Shown: one piece after another, positions 1-8,438 of the stretch
Layout of the letters: every line of letters begins with the position of its first letter
Position numbering within the stretch: position 1 is the first letter of the stretch
Assembly (NCBI GenBank): GCA_964483175.1
Contig: CAZAAT010000015.1
Span: 1 to 38,778, forward strand
Direction of reading: 5' to 3'
Length of the DNA: 38,778 nucleotides
From: JAAYHC01 sp964483175
GTDB lineage: Bacteria; Bacillota; UBA5301
Made by a program: the position numbers and the translations under genes
Notes under the pieces: generated by a model
What the model was told of the DNA's origin: nothing
What the model saw: only the letters and a program-made list of their open reading frames with translations
Database searches by the model: none

Positions 1-1396
1 ATTCGCTGTTCGCTAAGGCAGAAATCGTCGAGGCAACTGATAGCAAACGAAAATAGGCCCGGGCGCTGAGATTATGACTTTGAACCAGCAAACGCAAAAA
101 TTGAACCGCACTTCGCGGCAACCGGTCTTCAAGAGGGGCAGTTCGACCCTGAAGCTCTGCTCTAGCCTCGCTAACCGAAAGAGTAAACTGCCCACCTGGG
201 CTGCTTTGCTCCTCCCATAATGGTCTCGCAATTGCCAGCCGTAGATCAATTCGGTCGGCTAGCGGGCCGGTTACCGGCTTAAGAAAACTCGTAACCTCTC
301 GCTCCGAGCATTTGCAGCGCTCGGGTTGAAACTGATAATAACCACATGGGCAAAGATTAAAGGCGCAGACTAGTTGGACGGCCGCCGGTAAAATTACTTG
401 CTTTGCCGCACGGCCGAGCACCACCTGTTTGGCCTCAAGCGGCTCCCGCAGAGCTTGGAGCACCTGACGTTGAAATAGCGGTAGCTCGTCCAAGAATAAA
501 AGACCGCGATGAGCCAGGGTTAGCTCGCCAGGTTTTACCGGGATCCCGCCTCCGATCAGGCCCGCGCGGGTTAGACTATGGTGCGGCCGGCGAAATGGTG
601 GCACTCCGCTAAGCAATTCAGCCACCGGTAAGCCAACTGCAGAATAAAGCTGCGCTACCTCCAGCTGTTCTGGAAGGCTGAGCGGAGCGAGCAATCCATG
701 CAAAACCTTGGCCAAGACGGTTTTTCCAACCCCCGGCGGCCCAATCATCGCCAAGTGATGTCCCCCGGCAGCCGCAATTGTCAAACAACGACGAACCAAC
801 ACCCCACCGATGATACCGTTTTCGATCCACGGATCGCCCGAGACACGGGGTAGCTGTAAACGTCCGGAGGTCAAGTGCCAGTTGATTGATGCGCCATTAA
901 GCGAACGTACAAACTCAGCGAACTCCGTGACTCCGTTGACCCTGATACCGGCTACAGCTTCGACCTCTGCCAGGTTCTTGGCCGGACAGACCAAGTTTAG
1001 TCCATGTTCTGCAGCTAACAGAGAGATGGCCAAAGAACCTGGAATCGGCTGGAGATGCCCGGCCAAAGACAGTTCCCCGACAAAGAGACATTCTCGCAGG
1101 GTTCCTGTTTTAATCTGACCGGTGGCAGCCAGGATACCTAAAGCTATAGGCAGGTCCAAAAATGACTGAGATTTGGGAAAATCGGCTGGTGCTAAATTAA
1201 CAGTAACTCTTCTGGCTGGAAAATCCAGACCGCAGTTGCGTAAAGCGGCCCTAACCCGATCGCGGCTCTCTCTCACCACTTGCGCGGGGCGTCCAACTAT
1301 TTCGAAGGCAGGCAGTCCCCGGCTAACATCCACTTCTACTCGGACCAGACGCGGCCTTAAATCACTAATCACAGCTCCCCAGGCGGCAGCATACAT
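1..1396 (-). CDS. comM: ComM/YifB-family Mg-chelatase-like AAA+ ATPase, 3' end beyond the window
   Basis: The frame is open from the ATG at 1396 to base 1, giving about 465 residues; the family is usually near 500-510, so roughly the last 40 are missing. The N-terminal part carries the ComM/Lon-S5-like fold motifs RGLPAFEIVG (about residue 26) and TVNLAPAD (about 65). The AAA+ core has Walker A GPPGVGKT (about 219-226), RRPHHS, and Walker B LLFLDELP. A cysteine cluster (NLCPCGYY followed by CKCSERE) and LSARAYFRLL near the edge are typical of the family. ComM is a hexameric helicase that drives branch migration during natural transformation where studied; in Firmicutes its role is inferred. 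The start shares one base with the yraN stop (TGATG), so the two are translationally coupled. In many Firmicutes dprA follows; that lies outside this window. Confidence 0.93.
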   Translation of the reverse strand, partial: MYAAAWGAVISDLRPRLVRVEVDVSRGLPAFEIVGRPAQVVRESRDRVRAALRNCGLDFPARRVTVNLAPADFPKSQSFLDLPIALGILAATGQIKTGTLRECLFVGELSLAGHLQPIPGSLAISLLAAEHGLNLVCPAKNLAEVEAVAGIRVNGVTEFAEFVRSLNGASINWHLTSGRLQLPRVSGDPWIENGIIGGVLVRRCLTIAAAGGHHLAMIGPPGVGKTVLAKVLHGLLAPLSLPEQLEVAQLYSAVGLPVAELLSGVPPFRRPHHSLTRAGLIGGGIPVKPGELTLAHRGLLFLDELPLFQRQVLQALREPLEAKQVVLGRAAKQVILPAAVQLVCAFNLCPCGYYQFQPERCKCSEREVTSFLKPVTGPLADRIDLRLAIARPLWEEQSSPGGQFTLSVSEARAELQGRTAPLEDRLPRSAVQFLRLLVQSHNLSARAYFRLLSVASTISALANSE

Positions 1397-1764
1397 CACC
1401 ACCACCTCCGGATATTGAGAAAATTCGGTAGCAGACTAAGTCGAATTTGTCGGGGCATTAGAACAATTTCTACCAGGTCAAACCGGAAAGATTGGCATAA
1501 TCCGGATTTTCCGGCCAAATAGGTGGTCGCTGCCAAGTATAAGCGTTGTTGCTTCCTTCGGCAAATACTTTCCGCCGGCAACTGCAGGCTAGAGGCGGAT
1601 CTTACCCTTACCTCCACAAAGGCCAGGTCCTCTTCGTGCTGGCAAACGAGGTCGATCTCACCTGCCGGATAAGATAAATTACAGGCTAAAATCTGATATT
1701 CTAGACATTCGAGCCAGTATGCAGCTAGTGCTTCACCGGCTTTGCCTAATGTCGCTCGGTTCAA
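1396..1764 (-). CDS. yraN: YraN/UPF0102 family endonuclease-like protein
   Basis: About 122 residues. The core GEIDLVCQ followed by LAFVEVRVRS matches the UPF0102 (YraN) signature, a restriction-endonuclease-like fold with acidic Asp/Glu and a ExR/K-type motif; the usual lysine after FVEV is an arginine here. The biological role is not established. I chose the TTG at 1764 because AGGGAGC lies about 9 bases upstream and the product then begins right at the conserved first helix. A longer frame starts at TTG 1806, but it adds a non-conserved stretch and overlaps rnhB by 74 bases rather than 32. The gene sits in the usual rnhB-yraN-comM order, and its stop overlaps the comM start. Confidence 0.85.
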   Translation of the reverse strand: MNRATLGKAGEALAAYWLECLEYQILACNLSYPAGEIDLVCQHEEDLAFVEVRVRSASSLQLPAESICRRKQQRLYLAATTYLAGKSGLCQSFRFDLVEIVLMPRQIRLSLLPNFLNIRRWW

Positions 1765-2578
1765 AATGATCAGGCTCCCTTTCGCACAGGGTCGAAACAG
1801 GAGCAAAAGACCTGCGGTGAATGGGAGATGGGCCTAGCTTGGCCAGAGCAGCCAGGTGAGCAGCAGTACCATATCCTTTATGCTCAGCAAAACCATATCC
1901 AGGGTAAAGTGAGTCCAAATCTACCATTAAAGCATCCCTAGTTTGTTTGGCCAAAATTGAAGCCGCCGCGATACTAACAGAAAGCGCATCACCTTTGACA
2001 ATCGCCTTCTGGGGTTGACCCAACAGTGGGCAGGTAGAATTACCATCGATCAAAATTCTCTGAGATGGTATCACAAGGTCGGAGACTGCCAAGGACATCG
2101 CCTGATAAGTAGCTTGGAGGATGTTAACCCGATCGATCTCCGCTGGTTCCACAATGCCTACGGCATAGTCCACCGCCACCTCAGTAATCTGGGCAAAGAG
2201 TTGTTCTCGCTTCTCGGAGCTGAGCGCTTTAGAATCAGTTAATCCCGGAATAAAACAATTTGGGGGTAGAATAACCGCAGCGGCAACAACTGGACCAGCT
2301 AAAGGACCACGTCCGGCCTCGTCTACTCCGCAGACCAGTCCGCCGGCCTCCCAAATCGGTCGCTCAAACCGACACATTTTTTGCCATTGTTGCGCCAGAC
2401 GTTCTGCACGGTCTTTGCTCCGGTAATAGGCTGATAATAACCGGTGGACACCTTGCCGAGAATCCTCGGCTAGTAAAGCCAGAAACTCTTGTGGTATAGC
2501 AATGCTATCGCAATTGACCAGGATGGCTTCGATCTCTTGAACGGTGAGTTTTCTCGGATCAGGAATGGGATTCATCAT
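1733..2578 (-). CDS. rnhB: Ribonuclease HII
   Basis: 281 residues. It cleaves the RNA strand of RNA-DNA hybrids and removes single ribonucleotides misincorporated into DNA. The hallmark GVDEAGRGPLAGPVVAAAV is at residues 84-102 and contains the first two catalytic acids (D86, E87). IDGN supplies the third acid, and SIAAASILAKQTRD plus GYGFAEHKGYGT follow in the family order. The N-terminal 70 residues form the helical extension typical of Bacillus-type RnhB. Two adjacent ATG codons (2578 and 2575) are possible starts; an AAGG just upstream fits the second slightly better. It follows rbgA by 23 bases, the same pair as in B. subtilis (ylqF-rnhB). Confidence 0.96.
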   Translation of the reverse strand: MMNPIPDPRKLTVQEIEAILVNCDSIAIPQEFLALLAEDSRQGVHRLLSAYYRSKDRAERLAQQWQKMCRFERPIWEAGGLVCGVDEAGRGPLAGPVVAAAVILPPNCFIPGLTDSKALSSEKREQLFAQITEVAVDYAVGIVEPAEIDRVNILQATYQAMSLAVSDLVIPSQRILIDGNSTCPLLGQPQKAIVKGDALSVSIAAASILAKQTRDALMVDLDSLYPGYGFAEHKGYGTAAHLAALAKLGPSPIHRRSFAPVSTLCEREPDHFEPSDIRQSR

Positions 2579-2601
2579 CCTTGTGATCTTCGTCTTTGCT
2601 A

Positions 2602-3450
2602 CTAATTTTCCCTCTCAAAGGACTGCAAATCATTGGGGAGCTCCAAAGTAATACGGCCGAGCTGGCCGGCGCGAAACTCTTTAATCAGAGTAATTGCCAT
2701 CTGATTTGGATCGCCAATTCCGCCTGGACGCAGATGTCCGCGTTTAGCGGCGATAGCGATCAAGTAGTCATAGAGAGCCGCCAAGGATGTATCTTCGGGA
2801 AAAGCCAAACCATACCGGTCGGCAAGCGCTCCGGGCGACTGTTCTTCGAGAATCTTCAACAGATGCAGGGCCGCCTCCTCCATATCAAAACGTTGGTCGC
2901 TGATTGAGCCGATCAGGGCCAGATGCAGCCCAGTCAGCTCATTGGCAAATTTCGGCCATAGTAACCCAGGGGTATCCAACAATTCAAGCTGGGAGTTCAC
3001 CGTGATCCATTGTAAACCCCTGGTAACACCCGGTCGGTTTCCGGTTTTGGCCGAAGCGCGGCGCCCAATGGCGTTGATCAGGGTAGACTTGCCGACATTC
3101 GGCACACCGACGATCATGTAACGCTTGATCGCCCGGTCTTTTCCTTGGCTTAAAAAAGTCGCCAGCCCCTTCACTGAAGACTGGTCACGCGGATCAACTG
3201 AGAAAAAGGGGATATCTTGGTTGAGAAAGTACTCCTCCCAGGCCCGCGTGCCGTCGGGATCCGCCAGATCAGCTTTGGTAAAGACGACAAACCGTTTCTT
3301 GCCTGATCCCACTTTACGGACCTCAGGATTAGCCGTACTTAGTGGTGCCCGGGCATCCCTCAGTTCTACCAAACCCTCGACCAACTTGAGCCAGTCTTTG
3401 AGTTGTCGAAGCGTTTTCGCCATATGGCCCGGAAACCATTGAACCTGCAT
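2602..3450 (-). CDS. rbgA: Ribosome biogenesis GTPase RbgA (YlqF)
   Basis: 282 residues. This is a circularly permuted GTPase that drives late 50S subunit assembly, including incorporation of L16 and others. The motif order shows the permutation: G4 (TKAD, 58-61) comes first, then G1 GVPNVGKST (115-123) and G3 DTPG (159-162). The N-terminal WFPGHMAK is a family signature, and the C-terminal helical domain (about 180-282) contacts rRNA. The G4 motif reads TKAD where RbgA normally has NKAD. Start ATG 3450 is chosen because GGGAGG lies 6 bases upstream; a GTG at 3453 would be too close. A terminator-like hairpin separates it from rplS, so its expression may come from readthrough. Confidence 0.96.
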   Translation of the reverse strand: MQVQWFPGHMAKTLRQLKDWLKLVEGLVELRDARAPLSTANPEVRKVGSGKKRFVVFTKADLADPDGTRAWEEYFLNQDIPFFSVDPRDQSSVKGLATFLSQGKDRAIKRYMIVGVPNVGKSTLINAIGRRASAKTGNRPGVTRGLQWITVNSQLELLDTPGLLWPKFANELTGLHLALIGSISDQRFDMEEAALHLLKILEEQSPGALADRYGLAFPEDTSLAALYDYLIAIAAKRGHLRPGGIGDPNQMAITLIKEFRAGQLGRITLELPNDLQSFEREN

Positions 3451-3461
3451 CACAATCCTCC

Positions 3462-3499
3462 CTTAATAAAAGGCCGACTTAACCAGATAAGTCGGCCTT
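3462..3499 (-). terminator. Intrinsic terminator or attenuator between rplS and rbgA
   Basis: Bases 3470-3481 and 3488-3499 are perfect reverse complements (12 bp) around a 6-base loop. On the minus strand the stem is followed by TTTTATTAAGG, a modest U-rich tract. It lies 10 bases after the rplS stop and about 20 bases before the rbgA start. It could terminate the ylxM-to-rplS operon, reduce transcription into rbgA-rnhB-yraN-comM, or protect the ribosomal-protein mRNA 3' end. No separate promoter for rbgA is visible, so partial readthrough is likely. Confidence 0.75.
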
Positions 3500-3508
3500 G
3501 TATCAATC

Positions 3509-3850
3509 TTACCGCCGTTCTTTGATCCTGGCGGCTTTGCCCCGAAGCTTACGGAGATAGTAAATGCGGCTGCGCCGAACTTTACCACGGGTGACAACTT
3601 TAATTTCAGCAATTTTCGGTGAGTGTAACGGAAAAATCCGCTCAACACCGACGCCATTCGAAATCTTACGGACAGTGAAAGTCTCACTCAAACCGCTGCC
3701 CCGCCTCCGGATGACAACGCCTTCAAAAACCTGAATCCGTTCGCGCCCACCTTCAACAACCTTCACGGCTACTTGAACTGTATCACCAGCACGAAACTGG
3801 GGGATATCATTCCTCATGCTACTATTTTCCACGGCAGAAACTAGATCCAT
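3509..3850 (-). CDS. rplS: 50S ribosomal protein L19
   Basis: 113 residues, the normal length. The product aligns in register with bacterial L19: N-terminal DIPQFRAGDTVQV, central FEGVVIRRRGSG, then the basic RGKVRRSRIYYLRKLRGKAARIKE. L19 sits at the 30S-50S interface near bridge B8. The start ATG is preceded by AAAGGAGG at good spacing and overlaps the end of trmD by 10 bases. The gene closes the ylxM-ffh-rpsP-khpA-rimM-trmD-rplS run and is followed by a strong hairpin. Confidence 0.98.
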   Translation of the reverse strand: MDLVSAVENSSMRNDIPQFRAGDTVQVAVKVVEGGRERIQVFEGVVIRRRGSGLSETFTVRKISNGVGVERIFPLHSPKIAEIKVVTRGKVRRSRIYYLRKLRGKAARIKERR

Positions 3851-4602
3851 TCTGATTCGCCTCCTTTCGCTAGCGAAAGTTTAATCTGATCTAAAAATTT
3901 GCGGTCGTCAGTTGTCAGTTCAGCCTGAGCCAACAAATCGGGCCTGCGTAAAAAGGTCCGTAATATTGACTGTTCCCTACGCCACCGTTCGATCTGGGCA
4001 TGATGTCCACTAAGCAGAACCTCGGGGACTGCTAAACCCTCCCATACCGCAGGTCTGGTGTATTGGGGATATTCAAGCAATCCTTGTTGAAATGATTCAT
4101 CTTGGACCGACTCGCTTGATCCCAAGACGCCGGGAATTAACCTGATCACCGCATCAACAATGACCATCGCCGGAATTTCCCCACCGGTTAGCACATAGTC
4201 TCCGATCGACAACTCTTTGGTAATCAGCGCCGAAATAACTCGCTCATCGATTCCCTCATAATGTCCGCAGACAAAAACAAGGCGTTTGCTGCGAGCCAAA
4301 TCGGCTGCCGTTGTCTGTGAGAATACCTCACCCTGGGGCGATAGCAAGATGATCTCGTCAGGTGGTTCAGCCATGGCTGATACCGCTCTGATGGCGTGCG
4401 CTAACGGTTCCGGTTTCATCACCATTCCCGGGCCACCCCCATAAGGGGTATCATCGACCACTTTGTGTTTCCCTTCTGCCCAGTCACGGATATTGTGGAG
4501 CCATATTTTAGCTAGCCCCGATTCCTGTGCCCGTCCGATGATGCTCTCGCCGAATACCCCCGAAAACATCCCCGGAAAAAGTGTAAGGACATCGATGCGC
4601 AC
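3841..4602 (-). CDS. trmD: tRNA (guanine-N1-)-methyltransferase TrmD
   Basis: 253 residues. It methylates G37 N1 in tRNAs with a G at position 36, preventing +1 frameshifts. Visible family motifs: RIDVLTLFPGMF at the N-terminus, DDTPYGGGPGMVM (50-62), GHYEGIDERV (113-122) and SIGDYVLTGGEIPAM (132-146), which together make the trefoil-knot SAM site. The catalytic aspartate lies in the following QDESF region (about 167-171). The start is GTG at 4602, sharing one base with the rimM stop (TAGTG). Neighbours rimM and rplS are the standard trmD partners. Confidence 0.97.
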   Translation of the reverse strand: MRIDVLTLFPGMFSGVFGESIIGRAQESGLAKIWLHNIRDWAEGKHKVVDDTPYGGGPGMVMKPEPLAHAIRAVSAMAEPPDEIILLSPQGEVFSQTTAADLARSKRLVFVCGHYEGIDERVISALITKELSIGDYVLTGGEIPAMVIVDAVIRLIPGVLGSSESVQDESFQQGLLEYPQYTRPAVWEGLAVPEVLLSGHHAQIERWRREQSILRTFLRRPDLLAQAELTTDDRKFLDQIKLSLAKGGESEWI

Positions 4603-5120
4603 TATAACTCCTCCAACCCCGGGGGGATCGTAACGGTAATCACTTTGCCAGCTAAGTCAATTTGGTGAACAAAGCTCTTAACCATCGGTAACAGCAGCTC
4701 ATTACCGGCACTTGTCCGAATAAGCAACAAATCATTGCCGGGATTATTGATAACCTCGGTTACTTGGCCGACGGAAACACCACTAGTTTCAACTACGGTT
4801 AAACCAATAAGGTCATCTATATAGTACCGATTGGGAGGCAAAGGAAACCGTTCACTTTCCGGCACTAACAAGTAAGAACCTACAAGCCCTTCTGCGCCGA
4901 TCTCATCGGTAATGCCCGTAAATACAAGCACCAAGCTATTGCCAACGTGCTCTGCCCGCTCTAGTCTCAACGGTAGTGGGAAGTCATCTGCCGGATCTCG
5001 GCTAATATAAAGGCGCTCCAGCTTGGCAAAACGCTCCGGAAAATCGGTCAGCGGTTCAGCCCGAACCCAGCCCTGCTGGCCATATGCACCAACTATCCTA
5101 CCCACTGCGACGTATGACAC
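4602..5120 (-). CDS. rimM: 16S rRNA processing protein RimM
   Basis: About 172 residues. RimM binds S19 and assists maturation of the 30S head. The N-terminal RimM domain contains VGRIVGAYGQQGWVRAEPLTD, shown here only as the region around residues 6-26, and the PRC-barrel half contains YYIDDLIGLTVV and GNDLLLI. Two GTG starts compete: 5129, directly abutting the khpA stop, has no ribosome site, while 5120 has AGGTGG five bases upstream. I prefer 5120. The stop overlaps the trmD start by one base, so translation is coupled. Confidence 0.94.
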   Translation of the reverse strand: MSYVAVGRIVGAYGQQGWVRAEPLTDFPERFAKLERLYISRDPADDFPLPLRLERAEHVGNSLVLVFTGITDEIGAEGLVGSYLLVPESERFPLPPNRYYIDDLIGLTVVETSGVSVGQVTEVINNPGNDLLLIRTSAGNELLLPMVKSFVHQIDLAGKVITVTIPPGLEEL

Positions 5121-5129
5121 TAGAACCAC

Positions 5130-5360
5130 CTATTCAACAATTTCTAGTGAAATCTTTCGGCCATCTTTAACCGCTGCCGCCTTGAGGACGGTCCGCAAAG
5201 CCTTAGCAATTCTGCCTTGACGTCCGATAACCTTGCCAACATCTTCATCAGCTACCTTGAGTTCGAGCCTAATCCCGTCCTCATCTTCAATGGCAACCAC
5301 TTGAACCTGTTCCGGGCTATCGACCAGCGATTTGGCCATGAATTCAACAAGTTCTTTCAC
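5130..5360 (-). CDS. khpA: KH-domain RNA-binding protein KhpA (YlqC)
   Basis: 76 residues, a single small KH domain. The RNA-binding loop is GKVIGRQGR (42-50), a GxxG motif. In Firmicutes KhpA pairs with KhpB (EloR/Jag) and affects cell elongation and small-RNA binding; the partner is not in this window. The start is GTG at 5360 with GGAGG upstream. The gene lies between rpsP and rimM, its usual place. Confidence 0.95.
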   Translation of the reverse strand: MKELVEFMAKSLVDSPEQVQVVAIEDEDGIRLELKVADEDVGKVIGRQGRIAKALRTVLKAAAVKDGRKISLEIVE

Positions 5361-5376
5361 AAGAACAACCTCCGTT

Positions 5377-5679
5377 TTATCCTTCGGTGCCTTCTGCTGC
5401 TACGGAAACCTTGCCTGCCTTTACGTAGTGCAAACGCTCCAAGACACCGGCCTGACTTAAGAGCCTACGCGCAGCATCCGAAGGTTGGGCGCCTTTTAAG
5501 AGCCATTCCAGCGCTTTGTCCTTATCAACGGATAGCTCAGCCGGCTCGACAATCGGATTGTAATATCCAATCTCCTCGATAAACCGCCCATCACGGGGAG
5601 CACGAGAGTCAGCAACAACTAACCGATAGAAAGGGCTTTTTTTGGCACCCATTCTTTTTAGTCTGATTTTTACGGCCAT
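5377..5679 (-). CDS. rpsP: 30S ribosomal protein S16
   Basis: 100 residues beginning MAVKIRLKRMGAKKSPFYR, the standard S16 N-terminus, followed by RAPRDGRFIEEIGYYNP. The ATG at 5679 is chosen because AGGAGG lies 8 bases upstream; an in-frame GTG at 5688 falls inside that ribosome site and is not a start. The C-terminal 20 residues are an unconserved extension. It follows ffh, as in most Firmicutes. Confidence 0.98.
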   Translation of the reverse strand: MAVKIRLKRMGAKKSPFYRLVVADSRAPRDGRFIEEIGYYNPIVEPAELSVDKDKALEWLLKGAQPSDAARRLLSQAGVLERLHYVKAGKVSVAAEGTEG

Positions 5680-5705
5680 GGATTTCACCTCCTACAACTA
5701 GTCAT

Positions 5706-7043
5706 CTATTTAAAGAGTGAAAATAATCCACCCTTTTTAGCTTTCTTTTCTAACATTCCCAACTGCTTAAGCAGTTTCCGAGACTCTTCAAATTGCTTCA
5801 ATAATTTATTGACATCCTGAACCTTAACCCCGCTCCCAGCTGCAATACGTTTGCGACGGCTGCCATCAATAATCTCTGGTCGGCGTCGCTCCTCCGGGGT
5901 CATCGACTTAATCATCGCCTCGATCCGCTGCAGATGTTTTTCATCGACTTTGATTTTATCCAGTCCCTTAATCTTGTTTGCCCCCGGCATCATCTGCAGA
6001 ATTTGATCTAACGGCCCGAGCTTTTTCATTTGTTCCATTTGGGCTTGAAAATCCTCAAGGGTAAACTCGGCAGAAAGCATCCGCTTGCCCATCTTGACCG
6101 CATCAGCCTGATCAATGGTTGCCTCAGCTTTTTCAATTAGGCTAAGCACGTCCCCCATTCCGAGGATGCGACTTGCCATCCGATCCGGGTGAAAGACCTC
6201 CAAGGCATCGCTCTTTTCACCGAATCCGCCGAACAAAATCGGCTTGCCGGTAACCGAACGAACCGACAGAGCAGCCCCACCACGCGCATCACCATCAAGT
6301 TTCGTGAGAATAACTCCATCGATGTTAATTGCGGTATTAAACTCTTCTGCCACCGTAACCGCGTCTTGACCGGTCATGGAGTCAACCACTAAAATTGTGC
6401 GATAGACCGGAACCCGTTCCCGAATTCGTTGCAGTTCACCCATCAGCTCGGTATCAATATGCAGACGCCCGGCTGTATCGAGGATAATTAAGTCATGGTT
6501 ATGTTTTTTGGCATGTTCAAGAGCTTCACCGGCGATAACTACCGGATCCAGCCCACCAAGGGTAAAGACCGGAATATTGAGGCTCTCGCCAACAACTTGG
6601 AGTTGCTTAATTGCTGCCGGCCGGTAGATGTCGCAAGCCACCAACAGGGGGCGCTTTCCCTGCTTTTGCAGGTATTTGGCCAGTTTGCCTGCTGTAGTGG
6701 TTTTTCCGGACCCCTGTAGTCCACAGAGCATAATGATATACGGGGGTTTGCCTTCAAAGCGCAGTTGTACTGCGCTCCCACCCATCAGCTCGGTGAGCTC
6801 ATCGCGAACAATTTTAATCACCTGCTGGGCGGGGGTAAGGCTGTTCATGACCTCTTCGCCGACTGCTCGCTCCTGGACCTTGGCGATAAAACTACGAACA
6901 ACCTTAAAGTTTACATCGGCCTCCAATAGAGCTAATTTGACCTCGCGCAAGACATCTTTGACATCTTTTTCGGTCAGCTTGCCCCGGTTACGCAGGCGCT
7001 TAAAGGTATCTTGTAATCGTTGCGACAAACCCTCAAAAAGCAC
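5706..7043 (-). CDS. ffh: Signal recognition particle protein Ffh (SRP54)
   Basis: 445 residues. It binds signal sequences at the ribosome with SRP RNA and hands the nascent chain to FtsY. The N domain occupies residues 1-90. The G domain has GLQGSGKTT (108-116), DTAGRLH (189-195) and TKLDGDARGG (247-256). The C-terminal M domain (about 300-432) is methionine rich (QMEQMKKLGPLDQILQMMPG) and contains the SRP RNA-binding helix-loop-helix around SRRKRIAAGSG. Start GTG has GGAGGGG upstream. It is preceded by ylxM, and its receptor gene ftsY lies just beyond the promoter at 7461-7490. Confidence 0.98.
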   Translation of the reverse strand: MLFEGLSQRLQDTFKRLRNRGKLTEKDVKDVLREVKLALLEADVNFKVVRSFIAKVQERAVGEEVMNSLTPAQQVIKIVRDELTELMGGSAVQLRFEGKPPYIIMLCGLQGSGKTTTAGKLAKYLQKQGKRPLLVACDIYRPAAIKQLQVVGESLNIPVFTLGGLDPVVIAGEALEHAKKHNHDLIILDTAGRLHIDTELMGELQRIRERVPVYRTILVVDSMTGQDAVTVAEEFNTAINIDGVILTKLDGDARGGAALSVRSVTGKPILFGGFGEKSDALEVFHPDRMASRILGMGDVLSLIEKAEATIDQADAVKMGKRMLSAEFTLEDFQAQMEQMKKLGPLDQILQMMPGANKIKGLDKIKVDEKHLQRIEAMIKSMTPEERRRPEIIDGSRRKRIAAGSGVKVQDVNKLLKQFEESRKLLKQLGMLEKKAKKGGLFSLFK

Positions 7044-7059
7044 GCTACCCCTCCATAAA

Positions 7060-7413
7060 TCAAATCTGTTCGAGTTTGGCCACTTCAGCCATCAGTACAT
7101 CCAGATCAGACCGGGCTGCCGTGGAAAGATCTGTTTTGGCCAATTTAGCAATCAATGACTTTATACGGCTGATGCTCTCGCGTCGGTGCCGATCGCGGGC
7201 TGCCAAACCTAACTGATCTTCTAAACTCCGTAACTGAGATAAGGCCCGCCGCAGTAAATCATGCACGCCTGGCCGCGAAATCCCTAAATTCTCTGCAATT
7301 TCTGCCAAAGAAAGATCATCCTCATAGTAGGCGGCCATCACTTCGCGTTGTCGCTTTGTCAGCAACTTGCCGTAATAATCCAGTAAAATCGCAACTTCGG
7401 TCCGCTCTAACAA
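7060..7413 (-). CDS. ylxM: YlxM/p13 family helix-turn-helix protein
   Basis: About 117 residues. The sigma-factor region-4-like HTH covers LTKRQREVMAAYYEDDLSLAEIAENLGISR, given here in two parts: LTKRQREVM then SLAEIAENLGISRPGV. YlxM sits next to ffh throughout Firmicutes and is thought to modulate the SRP pathway. I chose TTG 7413 because the product then starts MLERTE, as in B. subtilis YlxM (MLEKTT), with AGGTGGGG about 9 bases upstream. The GTG at 7428 lies within that ribosome site. It is the first gene after a near-consensus promoter. Confidence 0.92.
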   Translation of the reverse strand: MLERTEVAILLDYYGKLLTKRQREVMAAYYEDDLSLAEIAENLGISRPGVHDLLRRALSQLRSLEDQLGLAARDRHRRESISRIKSLIAKLAKTDLSTAARSDLDVLMAEVAKLEQI

Positions 7414-7460
7414 CGCAAAATACCCCACCTGTTAAGTAGAAATACTTTACACACAGATGG

Positions 7461-7490
7461 AGTATAACGCATCCACAAGCTTACTGTCAA
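7461..7490 (-). promoter_or_regulatory. SigA-type promoter for ylxM-ffh-rpsP-khpA-rimM-trmD-rplS
   Basis: On the minus strand TTGACA (7490-7485) and TATACT (7466-7461) are separated by 18 bases. This is a near-perfect housekeeping promoter in the short gap between ftsY and ylxM. Transcription should begin near 7454, leaving a leader of about 40 bases before the ylxM start. Confidence 0.85.
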
Positions 7491-7498
7491 GCGATTTT

Positions 7499-8422
7499 CT
7501 AACCCCGATCAAAGATGGCTTCGACAAAGGCCTCAGTGTCGAAAGGTTTAAAGTCTTCGGCGCCTTCACCAATCCCGATAAACTTAACCGGAACTTTTAA
7601 AGTATCAGCTACCGCGGCCACAATACCACCTTTGGCGGTACCATCAAGCTTGGTTAAAATGATTCCGGTTATGGGAACCGCCTTGGCAAAAAGCTTAGCT
7701 TGGTTGAGAGCATTTTGCCCAGTAGTTGCATCAATCACCAATAATATTTCATGCGGGGCAGTTTCGAGCGCCCGGCCGATCACGCGGCCCACCTTCTCTA
7801 ACTCTTGCATCAAATTTGTCTGGGTATGTAACCTGCCGGCGGTGTCGATCAGAATATAATCGGCTTGTCTGGAGATCCCTGCCTGGACCGCATCAAAGGC
7901 TACCGCAGCGGGATCAGAACCCATCTGATGGCGAATCACTTCCGCACCAGCTCTCTCGCCCCAAATCTCTAGCTGCTCGATGGCTGCAGCCCTAAAGGTA
8001 TCTGCCGCACCCAAGACTACTTTCTGGCCCTGTTCGGCCAATTGATAGGCTAACTTACCGGTACTGGTTGTTTTCCCGGTACCATTAACCCCGACAATCA
8101 TGACAACTGTCGGCCCTGCAGGATTCTTTATCAAGGCCCCGGGCTGGCCGATTAGTTTTTTCAATTCATCCTTGAGGAACTCCCGCAACTCTTCGGCAAC
8201 CCTAACTTTTTCTGCCTTGGCTCGTTGACGCAGGGTCTCTACCAGACCGACAGCCGCTTCAACCCCTAAATCCGCCTGAATTAAGATAGCCTCGAGATCT
8301 TCATAAAGTTCCTCTGTCACCTCGGTTTGTCCCTGAATCAACGTTTCGATCTTATCGGCAAATCCAGCCCTGGTCTTGGCCAGTCCCGCCTTTAACCTGT
8401 TAAAAAAACCATCCTTAGCGAT
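7499..8422 (-). CDS. ftsY: Signal recognition particle receptor FtsY (start anomalous)
   Basis: SRP receptor GTPase. NG-domain motifs: GVNGTGKTTS, DTAGRLHTQ, TKLDGTAKGG, in family order, ending with FIGIGEGAEDFKPFD. The reading frame continues upstream of the first conventional start (TTG 8341) through residues that clearly belong to the FtsY N-terminal membrane-contacting helix (FFNRLKAGLAKTRAGFADKI). No ATG, GTG or TTG exists in this frame between the in-frame TAG near 8446 and 8341. I place the 5' end at an ATC (8422), which has GGGAGG 9 bases upstream. Alternatively one T is missing from the 7-T run at 8402-8408: with 8 Ts the ATG near 8412 would read MVFFNRLKAG. With the ATC start the length, about 307, is normal. 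Confidence 0.9.
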   Translation of the reverse strand: MAKDGFFNRLKAGLAKTRAGFADKIETLIQGQTEVTEELYEDLEAILIQADLGVEAAVGLVETLRQRAKAEKVRVAEELREFLKDELKKLIGQPGALIKNPAGPTVVMIVGVNGTGKTTSTGKLAYQLAEQGQKVVLGAADTFRAAAIEQLEIWGERAGAEVIRHQMGSDPAAVAFDAVQAGISRQADYILIDTAGRLHTQTNLMQELEKVGRVIGRALETAPHEILLVIDATTGQNALNQAKLFAKAVPITGIILTKLDGTAKGGIVAAVADTLKVPVKFIGIGEGAEDFKPFDTEAFVEAIFDRG

Positions 8423-8438
8423 GGCTAAGCACCTCCCA

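Noticed and set aside
403..1418. Plus-strand frames of 69-102 codons opposite comM
   Set aside because: They are antisense shadows; the minus-strand frame is open throughout and matches ComM motifs.
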